Positions 1 to 6,092 of a DNA stretch of 7,435 nucleotides are shown one piece after another (the first letter of the stretch is position 1; every line of letters starts with the position of its first letter). The position numbers and the translations under genes are program-made. Location of the stretch: positions 2,655 to 10,089 of the forward strand of contig DQHT01000006.1 in NCBI GenBank assembly GCA_003531115.1. The letters run 5' to 3'. The notes beneath the pieces are model-generated. The model was given only the letters and a program-made list of their open reading frames with translations. It searched no databases and was not told where the DNA came from. Source of the stretch: Bacteroidota bacterium (GTDB taxonomy: Bacteria > Bacteroidota > Bacteroidia > UBA8524).

Positions 1-885
1 AATGAAGTACTGGACATCAACCATCCCGACCTGAATGAATATACCTTCAGGCGTTTGGAAGAGTTGGCAGATAAAAACGGACAAATGCCCCTGGAGCGGG
101 TGTTATTTGCATCCATGTACCGCTCTGTTGAAGGAGACCTCAGTTATCCGGAAATTGTGATGCTGGAAAAAAGCTACCACAACAAGGAGAAAAGTCTGAT
201 CGAACGTTTGATATGGAAAAAAGAACCGATCAGTCTGAGTCAGATCGGCGAATGGAAAGGAGATGCCTTACTTGCCATGCACCGTTTTGAAGAAGCGGCA
301 ATTGCTTATAAGGGTATTGGCAGATCCCAGTTTTTAATTACCGATCCCTTTCTGATCCATGTTGTAGATTGCCACGACTGTGACCATCGGGACGTTCTCG
401 GCACCCTGAGCAGGCTTCAGTTTGCTGAAAAAATGCATGCCCTGAATAGTAAAGCACAGAATGGGGATGCCCAGGCTGCCCTGGAATATGCCAATGGACT
501 GTACAACATCACCTGGTTCGGAAACAGCCGTGATGCCATCAATTCATCCCTGCAGGAAGCGGAGGAACTCGAGGTTTCTACTTTTTATTCGATGGATGCC
601 CCTTATGCCGCCTATGAGAGAGCGTTGAAACTGGCTCCGGGAAAGGAGAAAAAGGCTTTTGTCCTGTTTATGTTAGCCAAATGCGAACAAAACCGCTTTG
701 AGATGAAAGAAAATGAGATCAGTTATACGGCTTATTATGGAGATGATTTGCCCTGTGATCCGGTAAAAAATCAGGAGTTCAGGAAGAATTTTGCGCTACT
801 GAAAAGTTCATACGCGAATACCGAGTTTTATAAGCTGGTCTTAAAAGAGTGTTCGTATTTTGAGCACTATGTTCGCGTTCACTAG
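1..885 (+). CDS. TPR-like hypothetical protein with DCHDCDH motif (3' part)
   Basis: The frame is open from base 1, so the true start lies outside the window and the first internal start (TTG at 55) is not the real one. About 294 codons are visible, ending in TAG at 883-885. The product is rich in alpha-helical, TPR-like segments (for example the ALLAMHRFEEAAIAYKGIG stretch, and AAYERALKLAPGKEKKAFVLFMLAKCE near the C-terminus). A striking Cys/His/Asp motif, DCHDCDH, is encoded at 367-387, and is followed by ANGLYNITWFGNSR. I recall the DCHDCDH, 'NGLYN..(Y/W)(Y/F)GN(A/S)R' and 'FMLAKCE(R/Q)N' pattern from large uncharacterised Bacteroidota proteins. Those proteins have an N-terminal export signal and no assigned function, so the full protein is probably secreted or periplasmic. 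The motif could bind metal or form a disulfide; this is inference. No link to pdhB downstream is evident, and pdhB has its own promoter. Confidence 0.8.
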   Translation, partial: NEVLDINHPDLNEYTFRRLEELADKNGQMPLERVLFASMYRSVEGDLSYPEIVMLEKSYHNKEKSLIERLIWKKEPISLSQIGEWKGDALLAMHRFEEAAIAYKGIGRSQFLITDPFLIHVVDCHDCDHRDVLGTLSRLQFAEKMHALNSKAQNGDAQAALEYANGLYNITWFGNSRDAINSSLQEAEELEVSTFYSMDAPYAAYERALKLAPGKEKKAFVLFMLAKCEQNRFEMKENEISYTAYYGDDLPCDPVKNQEFRKNFALLKSSYANTEFYKLVLKECSYFEHYVRVH

Positions 886-895
886 TCTGGCATTG

Positions 896-915
896 GGGCA
901 GAAAATTTTCTGCCC
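896..915. repeat. 20-bp perfect palindrome, copy 1 (intergenic)
   Basis: GGGCAGAAAATTTTCTGCCC reads identically on both strands with no spacer. It lies 10 bp after the stop of the TPR-like gene and upstream of the pdhB promoter. The identical 20-mer recurs at 6933-6952. It lacks a loop and a trailing T-tract, so it is a poor intrinsic terminator, although a cruciform or RNA hairpin is possible. It most likely belongs to a dispersed palindromic repeat family. Confidence 0.85.
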
Positions 916-949
916 GTACATTGATCAGGTGAAATCTAACTTAATTCTA

Positions 950-957
950 TATTTTTG
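950..957 (+). promoter_or_regulatory. Bacteroidota-type -7 box for pdhB
   Basis: TATTTTTG matches the Bacteroidota sigma-A -7 consensus TAnnTTTG. It is followed by GCGCC, a common context in this phylum, and lies 20 bp before the pdhB ATG. Transcription would begin near 963-966, giving a short leader. I do not see a well-spaced -33 TTTG; the nearest TTG (921-923) is about 26 bp upstream, which is long. Confidence 0.55.
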
Positions 958-977
958 CGCCACCAGCGGAATATACC

Positions 978-1958
978 ATGAGAGTGATCCAGTTTAGAGA
1001 AGCCTTGCGAGAAGCCTTGAGTGAAGAAATGCGCAGAGACCCCAATGTATTTTTAATGGGGGAAGAAGTTGCCGAATACAATGGTGCCTATAAAGTAAGC
1101 CAGGGCATGCTTGACGAGTTCGGTGCAAAAAGGGTTATCGATACTCCGATCTCAGAACTGGGATTCGCCGGTATCGGAATTGGTGCAGCCATGAGTGGCC
1201 TGCGTCCGGTTATTGAATTTATGACCTTTAACTTTTCTCTGGTAGCGATCGATCAGATCATCAACTCTGCCGCGAAGATGTATCAAATGAGTGGTGGCCA
1301 GTTTGGAATTCCTATGGTGTTTCGTGGCCCTACCGGCAGCGCCGGACAACTTGGAGCACAACATTCCCAGGCATTTGAAAACTGGTATGCGAACACTCCC
1401 GGACTAAAAGTGGTAGTTCCTGCCGACCCCTATGAAGCCAAAGGGCTTTTGAAGTCGGCTATTCGCGATAATGATCCGGTTATTTTTATGGAATCAGAGC
1501 AGATGTATGGCGATAAAGGCGAAGTGCCTGAAGAAGAGTACCTGATCGAGATCGGTAAAGCCAGAACTGTAAAAGAAGGCACAGATGTTACCCTGGTATC
1601 TTTCGGGAAAATTCTTAAAGTTGCCATTGCAGCTGCCGAAGAACTGGCCAAAGAAGGGATCAGCTGTGAGATCATCGATTTGAGGACAGTACGTCCGATC
1701 GATTACCCTGCCCTTATAGAAAGTGTTAAAAAAACCAACCGCATGGTGGTAGTTGAAGAAGCCTGGCCCCTTGCCAGCATTTCCTCCGAACTTGCTTATA
1801 TGGTTCAAAAAGAGGCCTTTGATTATCTGGATGCACCGGTTCGCAGGGTTACTACCCGCGACACCCCGCTGGGTTATGCACCAACTATGGTTGAAGCATT
1901 TTTACCCAATTCCCAAAGGGTTATTGAGGCAGTGAAAAGCGTAATGTACCGCAATTGA
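978..1958 (+). CDS. pdhB: Pyruvate dehydrogenase E1 component, beta subunit
   Basis: This 326-aa protein is the beta subunit of the thiamine-diphosphate E1 enzyme. It pairs with E1 alpha to decarboxylate pyruvate and acetylate the E2 lipoyl domain in the cytoplasm. The length is typical of stand-alone E1 beta. The N-terminal pyrimidine-binding domain (about 4-178) has [16 protein letters not shown] at 28-43, [10 protein letters not shown] at 56-65 with Glu60 at the cofactor-activating position (human E1 beta Glu59), and GQLGAQHSQ at 123-131 with the conserved His129. The transketolase C-terminal domain (about 195-316) has [11 protein letters not shown] and VVVEEAW. The NGAYKVSQG motif favours pyruvate over branched-chain 2-oxoacid dehydrogenase. 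No E1 alpha or E2 gene is visible nearby, so the complex is encoded in dispersed loci. The ATG follows a good -7 box, and the stop overlaps the start of the next gene. Confidence 0.95.
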   Translation: MRVIQFREALREALSEEMRRDPNVFLMGEEVAEYNGAYKVSQGMLDEFGAKRVIDTPISELGFAGIGIGAAMSGLRPVIEFMTFNFSLVAIDQIINSAAKMYQMSGGQFGIPMVFRGPTGSAGQLGAQHSQAFENWYANTPGLKVVVPADPYEAKGLLKSAIRDNDPVIFMESEQMYGDKGEVPEEEYLIEIGKARTVKEGTDVTLVSFGKILKVAIAAAEELAKEGISCEIIDLRTVRPIDYPALIESVKKTNRMVVVEEAWPLASISSELAYMVQKEAFDYLDAPVRRVTTRDTPLGYAPTMVEAFLPNSQRVIEAVKSVMYRN

Positions 1959-2809
1959 GAGCCGGAATTTTTGTTGCGCTGCTTTTCCTGAGTACTATGG
2001 TTTTTGCCGGCGAAGGCGACGGACAACAACCCGGAATTTTCCACAGACCAAATCGGGAAAACCGTACCCAGGGTTTTTATTTCTTCTGGGGCTATAACCG
2101 GGCTTCTTTTACCAAAAGCAATATCCATGTACATGGACCGGAATATGAATTCACCGTTTATAATGTGGTGGCCCATGACCGGCCAACACCGGTAACCGAT
2201 GAAGCGTATTATAATCCGAAATTCCTTACCATTCCCCAGTTCAATTTCAGGTTTGGTTATGTGATCAATACCAAATGGGCTGTTTCTGTAGGTTGGGACC
2301 ATATGAAATATGTGATGGATGACGGACAGATCGCAGAGCTCTCCGGGTATATCAATCATCCAACAAATACCAAATACAATGGGAGTTATTTACGTGAGCC
2401 CATGAAACTCACCCCCGACTTATTCAAATTTGAACATACGGATGGGTTGAATGTAGCCTCGGTTGATGTGGAGCGCACCTTTCCTTTGTGGTCGAGTAAA
2501 CGGCAACTTTTTTCCCTTCATTCAGTAAATGGTGCCGGAACGGGAGTGGTTATTCCCAGAACAGATGTACGTGTTGTGGGAGTAGGCTTAAACAACCACT
2601 GGAATGTGGCGGGTTATCATCTCAATGCCAAGACAGCCATTCGTTTTGAGTTCCTGCGTAATGGTTTCTTTCAGCTTGAATCCAGAGCAGGCTATGTCAA
2701 TCTTCCCAATGTATTGATCCAAAACGACAAAGAGCACCGCATCGATCATCACTTTTTCTTTCTGGAAGGCTACGCAGTTATTGGTATGTTTTTAAAGGTG
2801 AACAAATAG
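1955..2809 (+). CDS. Predicted outer-membrane beta-barrel protein, uncharacterised
   Basis: This 284-aa protein starts at a TTG that overlaps the pdhB stop (TTGA). With this start it has a good signal peptide: a hydrophobic core [15 protein letters not shown] with likely cleavage after Ala18. The next in-frame ATG (1997) would remove most of that signal, so I prefer the TTG. The mature part has no helical membrane segments. It shows alternating aromatic/polar strands such as [45 protein letters not shown] and [15 protein letters not shown] near the end, which suggests an 8- to 12-strand barrel. I recall the 'WGYNR..(Y/F)TKS(D/N)IH' and 'IPQFN(F/I)R(F/L)GY' patterns from Bacteroidota hypothetical proteins with no known substrate. 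The overlap implies translational coupling to pdhB, although a functional link is not obvious. Confidence 0.78.
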   Translation: MRAGIFVALLFLSTMVFAGEGDGQQPGIFHRPNRENRTQGFYFFWGYNRASFTKSNIHVHGPEYEFTVYNVVAHDRPTPVTDEAYYNPKFLTIPQFNFRFGYVINTKWAVSVGWDHMKYVMDDGQIAELSGYINHPTNTKYNGSYLREPMKLTPDLFKFEHTDGLNVASVDVERTFPLWSSKRQLFSLHSVNGAGTGVVIPRTDVRVVGVGLNNHWNVAGYHLNAKTAIRFEFLRNGFFQLESRAGYVNLPNVLIQNDKEHRIDHHFFFLEGYAVIGMFLKVNK

Positions 2810-2929
2810 CCGCTTATTTATCGAATCCTTCAAAAAATAAATTGTCCAGCATAAAAATATCAGGCAAATTCTTTCCTATATTCGTTTTGGGTAATGAATA
2901 GCCTATGAAACAAGTCGACTAAACAATGG

Positions 2930-2958
2930 ATAGCACCCTTCGGGGTGCTATTTTTTTT
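2930..2958 (+). terminator. Intrinsic terminator with UUCG tetraloop
   Basis: A perfect 9-bp stem (ATAGCACCC, 2930-2938, with GGGTGCTAT, 2943-2951) closes a C(TTCG)G loop and is followed by eight T residues (2951-2958). It ends the + transcript that carries pdhB and the barrel protein, 120 bp after the latter's stop. The T-tract and right arm overlap the last codons and TAG stop of the convergent exporter gene. On the - strand no T-run follows the hairpin, so termination should work mainly in the + direction. Confidence 0.93.
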
Positions 2959-3829
2959 GGTTCATCCTTACCAGAATAACACCAAGCAGGATCAGGCCCA
3001 TCCCGGAGATCTGGAAAACATTCAGGCTTTCTCCATCCATAACCCCCCACATCAAAGCAACAATGGGAATGATATAGGTCGTCAACGAGGCAAATACAGC
3101 GTTGGTGATCTGGATGAGATGGTTAAAGGCAATGAGCGACAATGCCGTCCCGAAAACAGCAAGCAAACTTATCGCTCCCAGGCTTTCCAGAGCTTTCCCT
3201 TCGAAAGAAACCTGCTCAAAAAATCCGGTAAAGAGCAGAATAAAAAAAGAAGGGATGGCCATAAAAACGATAGGAAATGCGGCGATGACCATGGGTTTAC
3301 TTTCCGCAAACTTTTCTTTGATGAGGTTCACATTGATCCCATAGAAGAGTGCTGCCAGGATCACGAGCAAAGCATACATGAAGTCGGCTTTGTATTGGGC
3401 ATTGTTTCCGAGAAGGATGAGTGCCAATGCGCCGGAGAGTCCGATCACCACGCCCAGAATTTTAGAACGATCGAGCGGGATTTTATAAACGATAACCCCC
3501 ACCAGCAAGGCAAACATCGGGGTAAGCGAATTGAGGGCACCGGTTACTGATGAGCTTAGTTGGGTTTGGGCAATGGAAAACATCACTGCAGGCAGAGCAT
3601 TGCCAAAGAGCCCGGAGAGTATAAACCATTTGAAATTGGAACGCTTCGCCTTGGGAAGCCAAATTAAAAAAATAGGAAGGAGTACGATCCCTGCCGCAAA
3701 CATGCGGTAAGCGCCAATATGCAGGGGACTAAAGGTATCGAGTCCGCGTTTGATCAGGATAAAAGAAGATCCCCATACTGCTCCCAGAACGACGAGCAAA
3801 ACGTAAGCAATAGGGAAAAACTTTTTCAT
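2948..3829 (-). CDS. EamA/DMT-superfamily transporter
   Basis: This 293-aa integral inner-membrane protein has about ten hydrophobic helices in two EamA repeats, roughly residues 10-138 and 150-287. Family hallmarks are the N-terminal GAVWGSSFILIKRGL (16-30), ALNSLTPMFALLVG (98-111), and the second-repeat motif TTYIIPIVALMWGVMDGESL (250-269). Length and layout are normal for the drug/metabolite exporters of this superfamily. The substrate cannot be read from sequence; amino acids or other small metabolites are typical. The ATG (3829-3827) is preceded on its own strand by CCTTTGCGGCC, a Bacteroidota-like -7 context, so the mRNA may have almost no leader. The gene ends MNQKK-stop inside the hairpin of the convergent terminator. 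Confidence 0.92.
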   Translation of the reverse strand: MKKFFPIAYVLLVVLGAVWGSSFILIKRGLDTFSPLHIGAYRMFAAGIVLLPIFLIWLPKAKRSNFKWFILSGLFGNALPAVMFSIAQTQLSSSVTGALNSLTPMFALLVGVIVYKIPLDRSKILGVVIGLSGALALILLGNNAQYKADFMYALLVILAALFYGINVNLIKEKFAESKPMVIAAFPIVFMAIPSFFILLFTGFFEQVSFEGKALESLGAISLLAVFGTALSLIAFNHLIQITNAVFASLTTYIIPIVALMWGVMDGESLNVFQISGMGLILLGVILVRMNQKK

Positions 3830-3834
3830 GGCCG

Positions 3835-3842
3835 CAAAGGAA
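3835..3842 (-). promoter_or_regulatory. Possible -7 box for the EamA transporter
   Basis: On the - strand this reads TTCCTTTG, a partial match to TAnnTTTG (first bases TT rather than TA). It ends 5 bp before the ATG. Transcription would then start at or near the ATG, a near-leaderless arrangement. No clear -33 element is seen. Confidence 0.3.
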
Positions 3843-3856
3843 AGGGAAAATTTGTT

Positions 3857-3887
3857 TTTGTAAGCTTACAATTATCGGGTAAATTAC
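3857..3887 (+). promoter_or_regulatory. Predicted promoter of the antitoxin-like gene
   Basis: TTTG (3857-3860) and TAAATTAC (3880-3887) are separated by 19 bp, the usual Bacteroidota spacing. The -7 element departs from TAnnTTTG at its last two bases. The start codon follows 19 bp later. Confidence 0.5.
3858..3871. promoter_or_regulatory. 14-bp palindrome in divergent promoter region, possible operator
   Basis: TTGTAAGCTTACAA is a perfect inverted repeat in the 77-bp gap between the divergent EamA transporter and antitoxin-like genes. It lies between the -33 and -7 elements proposed for the + gene, where a bound repressor would block polymerase. An operator role is inference; no regulator gene is adjacent unless the small + gene product binds it. 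Confidence 0.4.
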
Positions 3888-3906
3888 TGCTCGAAATCCT
3901 ACTATC

Positions 3907-4140
3907 ATGTTGCCAACGGAATTGAGACAACTTATCATAAAAAAAATTAACCTGATCAGCGACAATCAGGTTCTTGAGGAAATATACAGGCTTCTGGAAC
4001 ACGAATCGGAAGTTACAACTACCTACACGCTTTCGGATGAGGAAAAACTATCTGTAGAACAAGGATTACAGGAATTAAAGGCCGGGAAATTATATTCTTC
4101 CGAAGAAGCAGATGATTTGCTTGAAAAATGGTTAAACTAA
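3907..4140 (+). CDS. Small antitoxin-like protein without a visible toxin
   Basis: This 77-aa acidic protein is predicted to be helical and has no export signal. The N-terminal half (LRQLIIKKINLISDNQVLEEIYRLLE) is amphipathic. The C-terminal half follows a pattern I associate with small antitoxins that precede RelE/ParE toxins in Bacteroidota: '(S/T)xEE+xx+xxGLxxxKAGxxYSxEExxxxxxxWL'. Here it appears as SDEEKLSVEQGLQELKAGKL followed by YSSEEADDLLEKWLN. In such modules the antitoxin binds and neutralises the toxin, and it often represses its own promoter. A RelE/ParE gene would be expected to follow at once, but the next gene encodes a secreted protein. It may be an orphan antitoxin or a regulator of another kind. 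Family assignment rests on pattern memory. Confidence 0.6.
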   Translation: MLPTELRQLIIKKINLISDNQVLEEIYRLLEHESEVTTTYTLSDEEKLSVEQGLQELKAGKLYSSEEADDLLEKWLN

Positions 4141-4156
4141 GCCTACAATCGCATCC

Positions 4157-4807
4157 ATGAAAATACTCAATCCCCACCTTAATCTCAGCCTCTTTTTTTT
4201 CTTCGTTCTTATTTCAAACTCTTATTCCCAGAATATCTATTTCGTCAAAGACGTTGAAAACATCTCCTATTTAAAGATCCGGTTTTGTCTGGACAGCAAT
4301 GGACGGGTCGATTCTATTGGTGTTATGAAAGACCAGAGTGATTATAAAAACCAGGCTGTTATTGATGAAATTCTCTTTAAGTTAGGTAAAGTAGTATTAC
4401 CCGATACGGGCAGTGTAAGGAACAATTGCCATATAGAAACTTTTATTTTTATCAATCAAGCTTTACAATACAGCAGTTTAAAGCCCGAAGAATTCAAGCA
4501 ACTGGAAACGTTTAAAACAGGCAAATTCAAATACATTGGGGCGATCTACGACAGCAGTCTGATCGTTCGAACGGAAAAAGAACAGCTTGAAACAACAGGA
4601 AACAACAAGTCGCGTTTTGAGATCACCTGGATCGAACCAAACATCTATATCCTGAAATTTGTAGAAATGGGCATGCCAGGTTGGGAAAACACCATAGGAG
4701 AAACCATGGCTGTCGAGATCATCAAGATCATCGATCCGAAAACCTATGTATACAGGAGCCTGCTTTTTAACCAACCCGCTTATGGGATCATTCAGAAGAT
4801 TGAGTGA
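4157..4807 (+). CDS. Secreted hypothetical protein, TonB-C-like N-terminal half
   Basis: This 216-aa protein begins with a signal peptide (hydrophobic core LSLFFFFVLIS, cleavage around residues 22-25), so it should reach the periplasm or beyond. Residues about 37-100 (LKIRFCLDSNGRVDSIGVMK, then VIDEILFKLGKV) resemble the energy-transducer TonB C-terminal fold as found in small Bacteroidota proteins. It lacks the usual membrane anchor and proline-rich linker. The second half (about 117-216, starting FKTGKFKY and ending YGIIQKIE) has alternating beta pattern with ITWIEPNIYILKF and recalls other short secreted Bacteroidota proteins of unknown role. It lies 16 bp after the antitoxin-like gene, probably in the same transcript. 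No function can be assigned. Confidence 0.72.
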   Translation: MKILNPHLNLSLFFFFVLISNSYSQNIYFVKDVENISYLKIRFCLDSNGRVDSIGVMKDQSDYKNQAVIDEILFKLGKVVLPDTGSVRNNCHIETFIFINQALQYSSLKPEEFKQLETFKTGKFKYIGAIYDSSLIVRTEKEQLETTGNNKSRFEITWIEPNIYILKFVEMGMPGWENTIGETMAVEIIKIIDPKTYVYRSLLFNQPAYGIIQKIE

Positions 4808-4847
4808 AAGCTCCATTTTTCCATAAAAAGGTATCTCCGGAAAAATT

Positions 4848-4855
4848 TACCTTTC
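4848..4855 (+). promoter_or_regulatory. Possible -7 box for the small secreted protein
   Basis: TACCTTTC matches TAnnTTTG at all but the last position and lies 38 bp before the chosen ATG at 4894, in the 86-bp gap between genes. No good -33 box is present at 19 bp upstream. Confidence 0.3.
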
Positions 4856-4893
4856 ATCTAATAAACCTCCAATCGAACCTAAACCACAAAGCC

Positions 4894-5322
4894 ATGTCCA
4901 TAAAAAAAGTACTTTTTGCCACCTTGTTTATCCTTGCTTTACCAGGGTTACCTGCACAAGCTCAAAAGTTGAAATCCGATAATTGGGAAATACGTTTTGA
5001 AAAGTTCGAAAAGCAAGAGCTCATGTTTATGGGCAAAAAACAAATTATTTATACCGGCATTTTAATTGTCAAAAAAGACAAAAAAGAACAGGGAACCTAC
5101 CGTTTTTATTTACCTGAACTGGATGGGAAACTCAGCCATTTGACCATTCGAGACATGCAGGACAATATTCTTGAGCCTCGCCTTTACTACAATTCTGATG
5201 ACAAAATCTTTGTTTACTATCAGGGTACCCCAAAAGAGAAAAAGGTGGCCCCTTTGAAGAGTAAAAATGTGAAGGACCTGATCCTTTCAGGAATGTTGAT
5301 TTGGTTAAACAGGGAAGAATAA
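4894..5322 (+). CDS. Small secreted protein of unknown function
   Basis: I choose the ATG at 4894, giving 142 aa, because it opens with a textbook signal peptide: MSIKKVLFATLFILALPGLP followed by AQA-Q, with cleavage after Ala23. A longer frame from GTG 4804 would bury that signal 30 residues inside. The mature part (about 119 aa) is lysine-rich and beta-patterned (WEIRFEKFEKQELMFMGKKQ, IIYTGILIVKK, GTYRFYLPELDGKL), and ends in a hydrophobic LILSGMLIWLN. There is no cysteine, so it is not a lipoprotein. I do not recognise the family. It may be cotranscribed with the hydrolase gene, whose ATG is 38 bp downstream. Confidence 0.68.
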   Translation: MSIKKVLFATLFILALPGLPAQAQKLKSDNWEIRFEKFEKQELMFMGKKQIIYTGILIVKKDKKEQGTYRFYLPELDGKLSHLTIRDMQDNILEPRLYYNSDDKIFVYYQGTPKEKKVAPLKSKNVKDLILSGMLIWLNREE

Positions 5323-5360
5323 GTGACTTTAAGGACAGAGAAACCGTGACGAGCCGGAAA

Positions 5361-6092
5361 ATGAGCCGAATTGGTAAAAAAGTTTGGAAAATAGCAGGTG
5401 GTTTCTTTATCCTTTTTTGCAGCTATGCTTTCTGGTACCTCTATCAACTCCGCCCTTTACCTGAAACACATGATGCGCTTCAAAACTCAGCTGAGATTAA
5501 GGTTTCCCATGAAGATTATGGTATTTCATTTACACCAACAAAAGGGCATTCCAAAGTGCTGCTCTTTTATCCGGGTGCGTTTGTCGATGTGATGGCCTAT
5601 GCACCATTATGCCGTGCAATTGCAAAAGAGGGAATTCGTTGTGTGCTGATAAAAATGCCCCTTCGGCTTGCTCTCTTTGGATACCATGCTCCACAAAGCA
5701 CACAACTTTTTGCAGATACGAGCAATGAATACATCCTCGCCGGGCATTCCCACGGGGCAGAAATGGCTGCCCACTACATTAAAGAGAACCCGGGTCGTTT
5801 CCAAAAATTAATCCTACTCGGAACTCAATACCCGGAGAAAATCAGCCTCGCCGATAATAAAATTAAAGTGCTGAAAGTGTACGGGACCAACGACGGACTC
5901 GAACCTGTTGCTGAAGTAGAAAAAAACAAAGTGAACCTACCCGCCGGGACCCGCTACGTGGAGATCGTGGGTGGGAACCATGGCCAGTTTGGCTATTATG
6001 GCAAACAACCTTTCGATAATCGCGCAACCATCAGCCGGGAAGAACAGCAAAAACAGGTCGTTCAGGCTATGTTGGACTTTATCTTTGATTAA
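5361..6092 (+). CDS. Membrane-anchored alpha/beta hydrolase
   Basis: From the ATG at 5361 the protein is 243 aa. A single N-terminal membrane segment (about 11-28, IAGGFFILFCSYAFWYLY) after a basic leader suggests an anchor with the catalytic domain outside the cytoplasm. The catalytic elements are in canonical order: nucleophile elbow GHSHG (128-132) with Ser130, Asp178 in YGTNDGL, and His207 in GGNHGQFGYYG. An early strand, VLLFYPGAFVD (66-76), likely supplies the oxyanion hole. This fits the compact Abhydrolase_5-type family; the substrate (an ester or lipid?) is unknown. Earlier in-frame starts (TTG 5301, GTG 5346) would add residues before the basic leader and overlap the previous gene. 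The TAA stop shares TTAA with the convergent phosphatidyltransferase gene. Confidence 0.87.
   Translation: MSRIGKKVWKIAGGFFILFCSYAFWYLYQLRPLPETHDALQNSAEIKVSHEDYGISFTPTKGHSKVLLFYPGAFVDVMAYAPLCRAIAKEGIRCVLIKMPLRLALFGYHAPQSTQLFADTSNEYILAGHSHGAEMAAHYIKENPGRFQKLILLGTQYPEKISLADNKIKVLKVYGTNDGLEPVAEVEKNKVNLPAGTRYVEIVGGNHGQFGYYGKQPFDNRATISREEQQKQVVQAMLDFIFD

Noticed and set aside
896..915. Palindrome as intrinsic terminator of the TPR-like gene
   Set aside because: There is no loop and no T-run after the right arm, and the same sequence occurs within a coding gene where termination would be harmful.
1874..2359. A 161-aa - strand open frame under the pdhB/barrel junction
   Set aside because: It lies antisense across two well-supported genes, has no recognisable motif and has no promoter of its own.
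2810..2929. Possible small RNA between the barrel gene and the terminator
   Set aside because: TATATTCGTTTTG near 2878-2890 only loosely resembles a -7 box, and the stretch shows no other structure. It reads as an ordinary 3' untranslated region.
2945..3550. A 201-aa + strand open frame antisense to the EamA transporter
   Set aside because: Its composition (many Gln, His, Lys, no domain) is typical of the shadow of a hydrophobic gene, and the opposite strand encodes a clear transporter.
4804..4893. N-terminal extension of the small secreted protein from GTG 4804
   Set aside because: It would place a textbook signal peptide 30 residues inside the protein. The ATG at 4894 and a possible -7 box at 4848-4855 argue for the shorter form.
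5301..5360. N-terminal extension of the hydrolase from TTG 5301 or GTG 5346
   Set aside because: The extension is polar, and from the TTG it overlaps the previous gene. The ATG at 5361 directly precedes the basic leader and membrane anchor.
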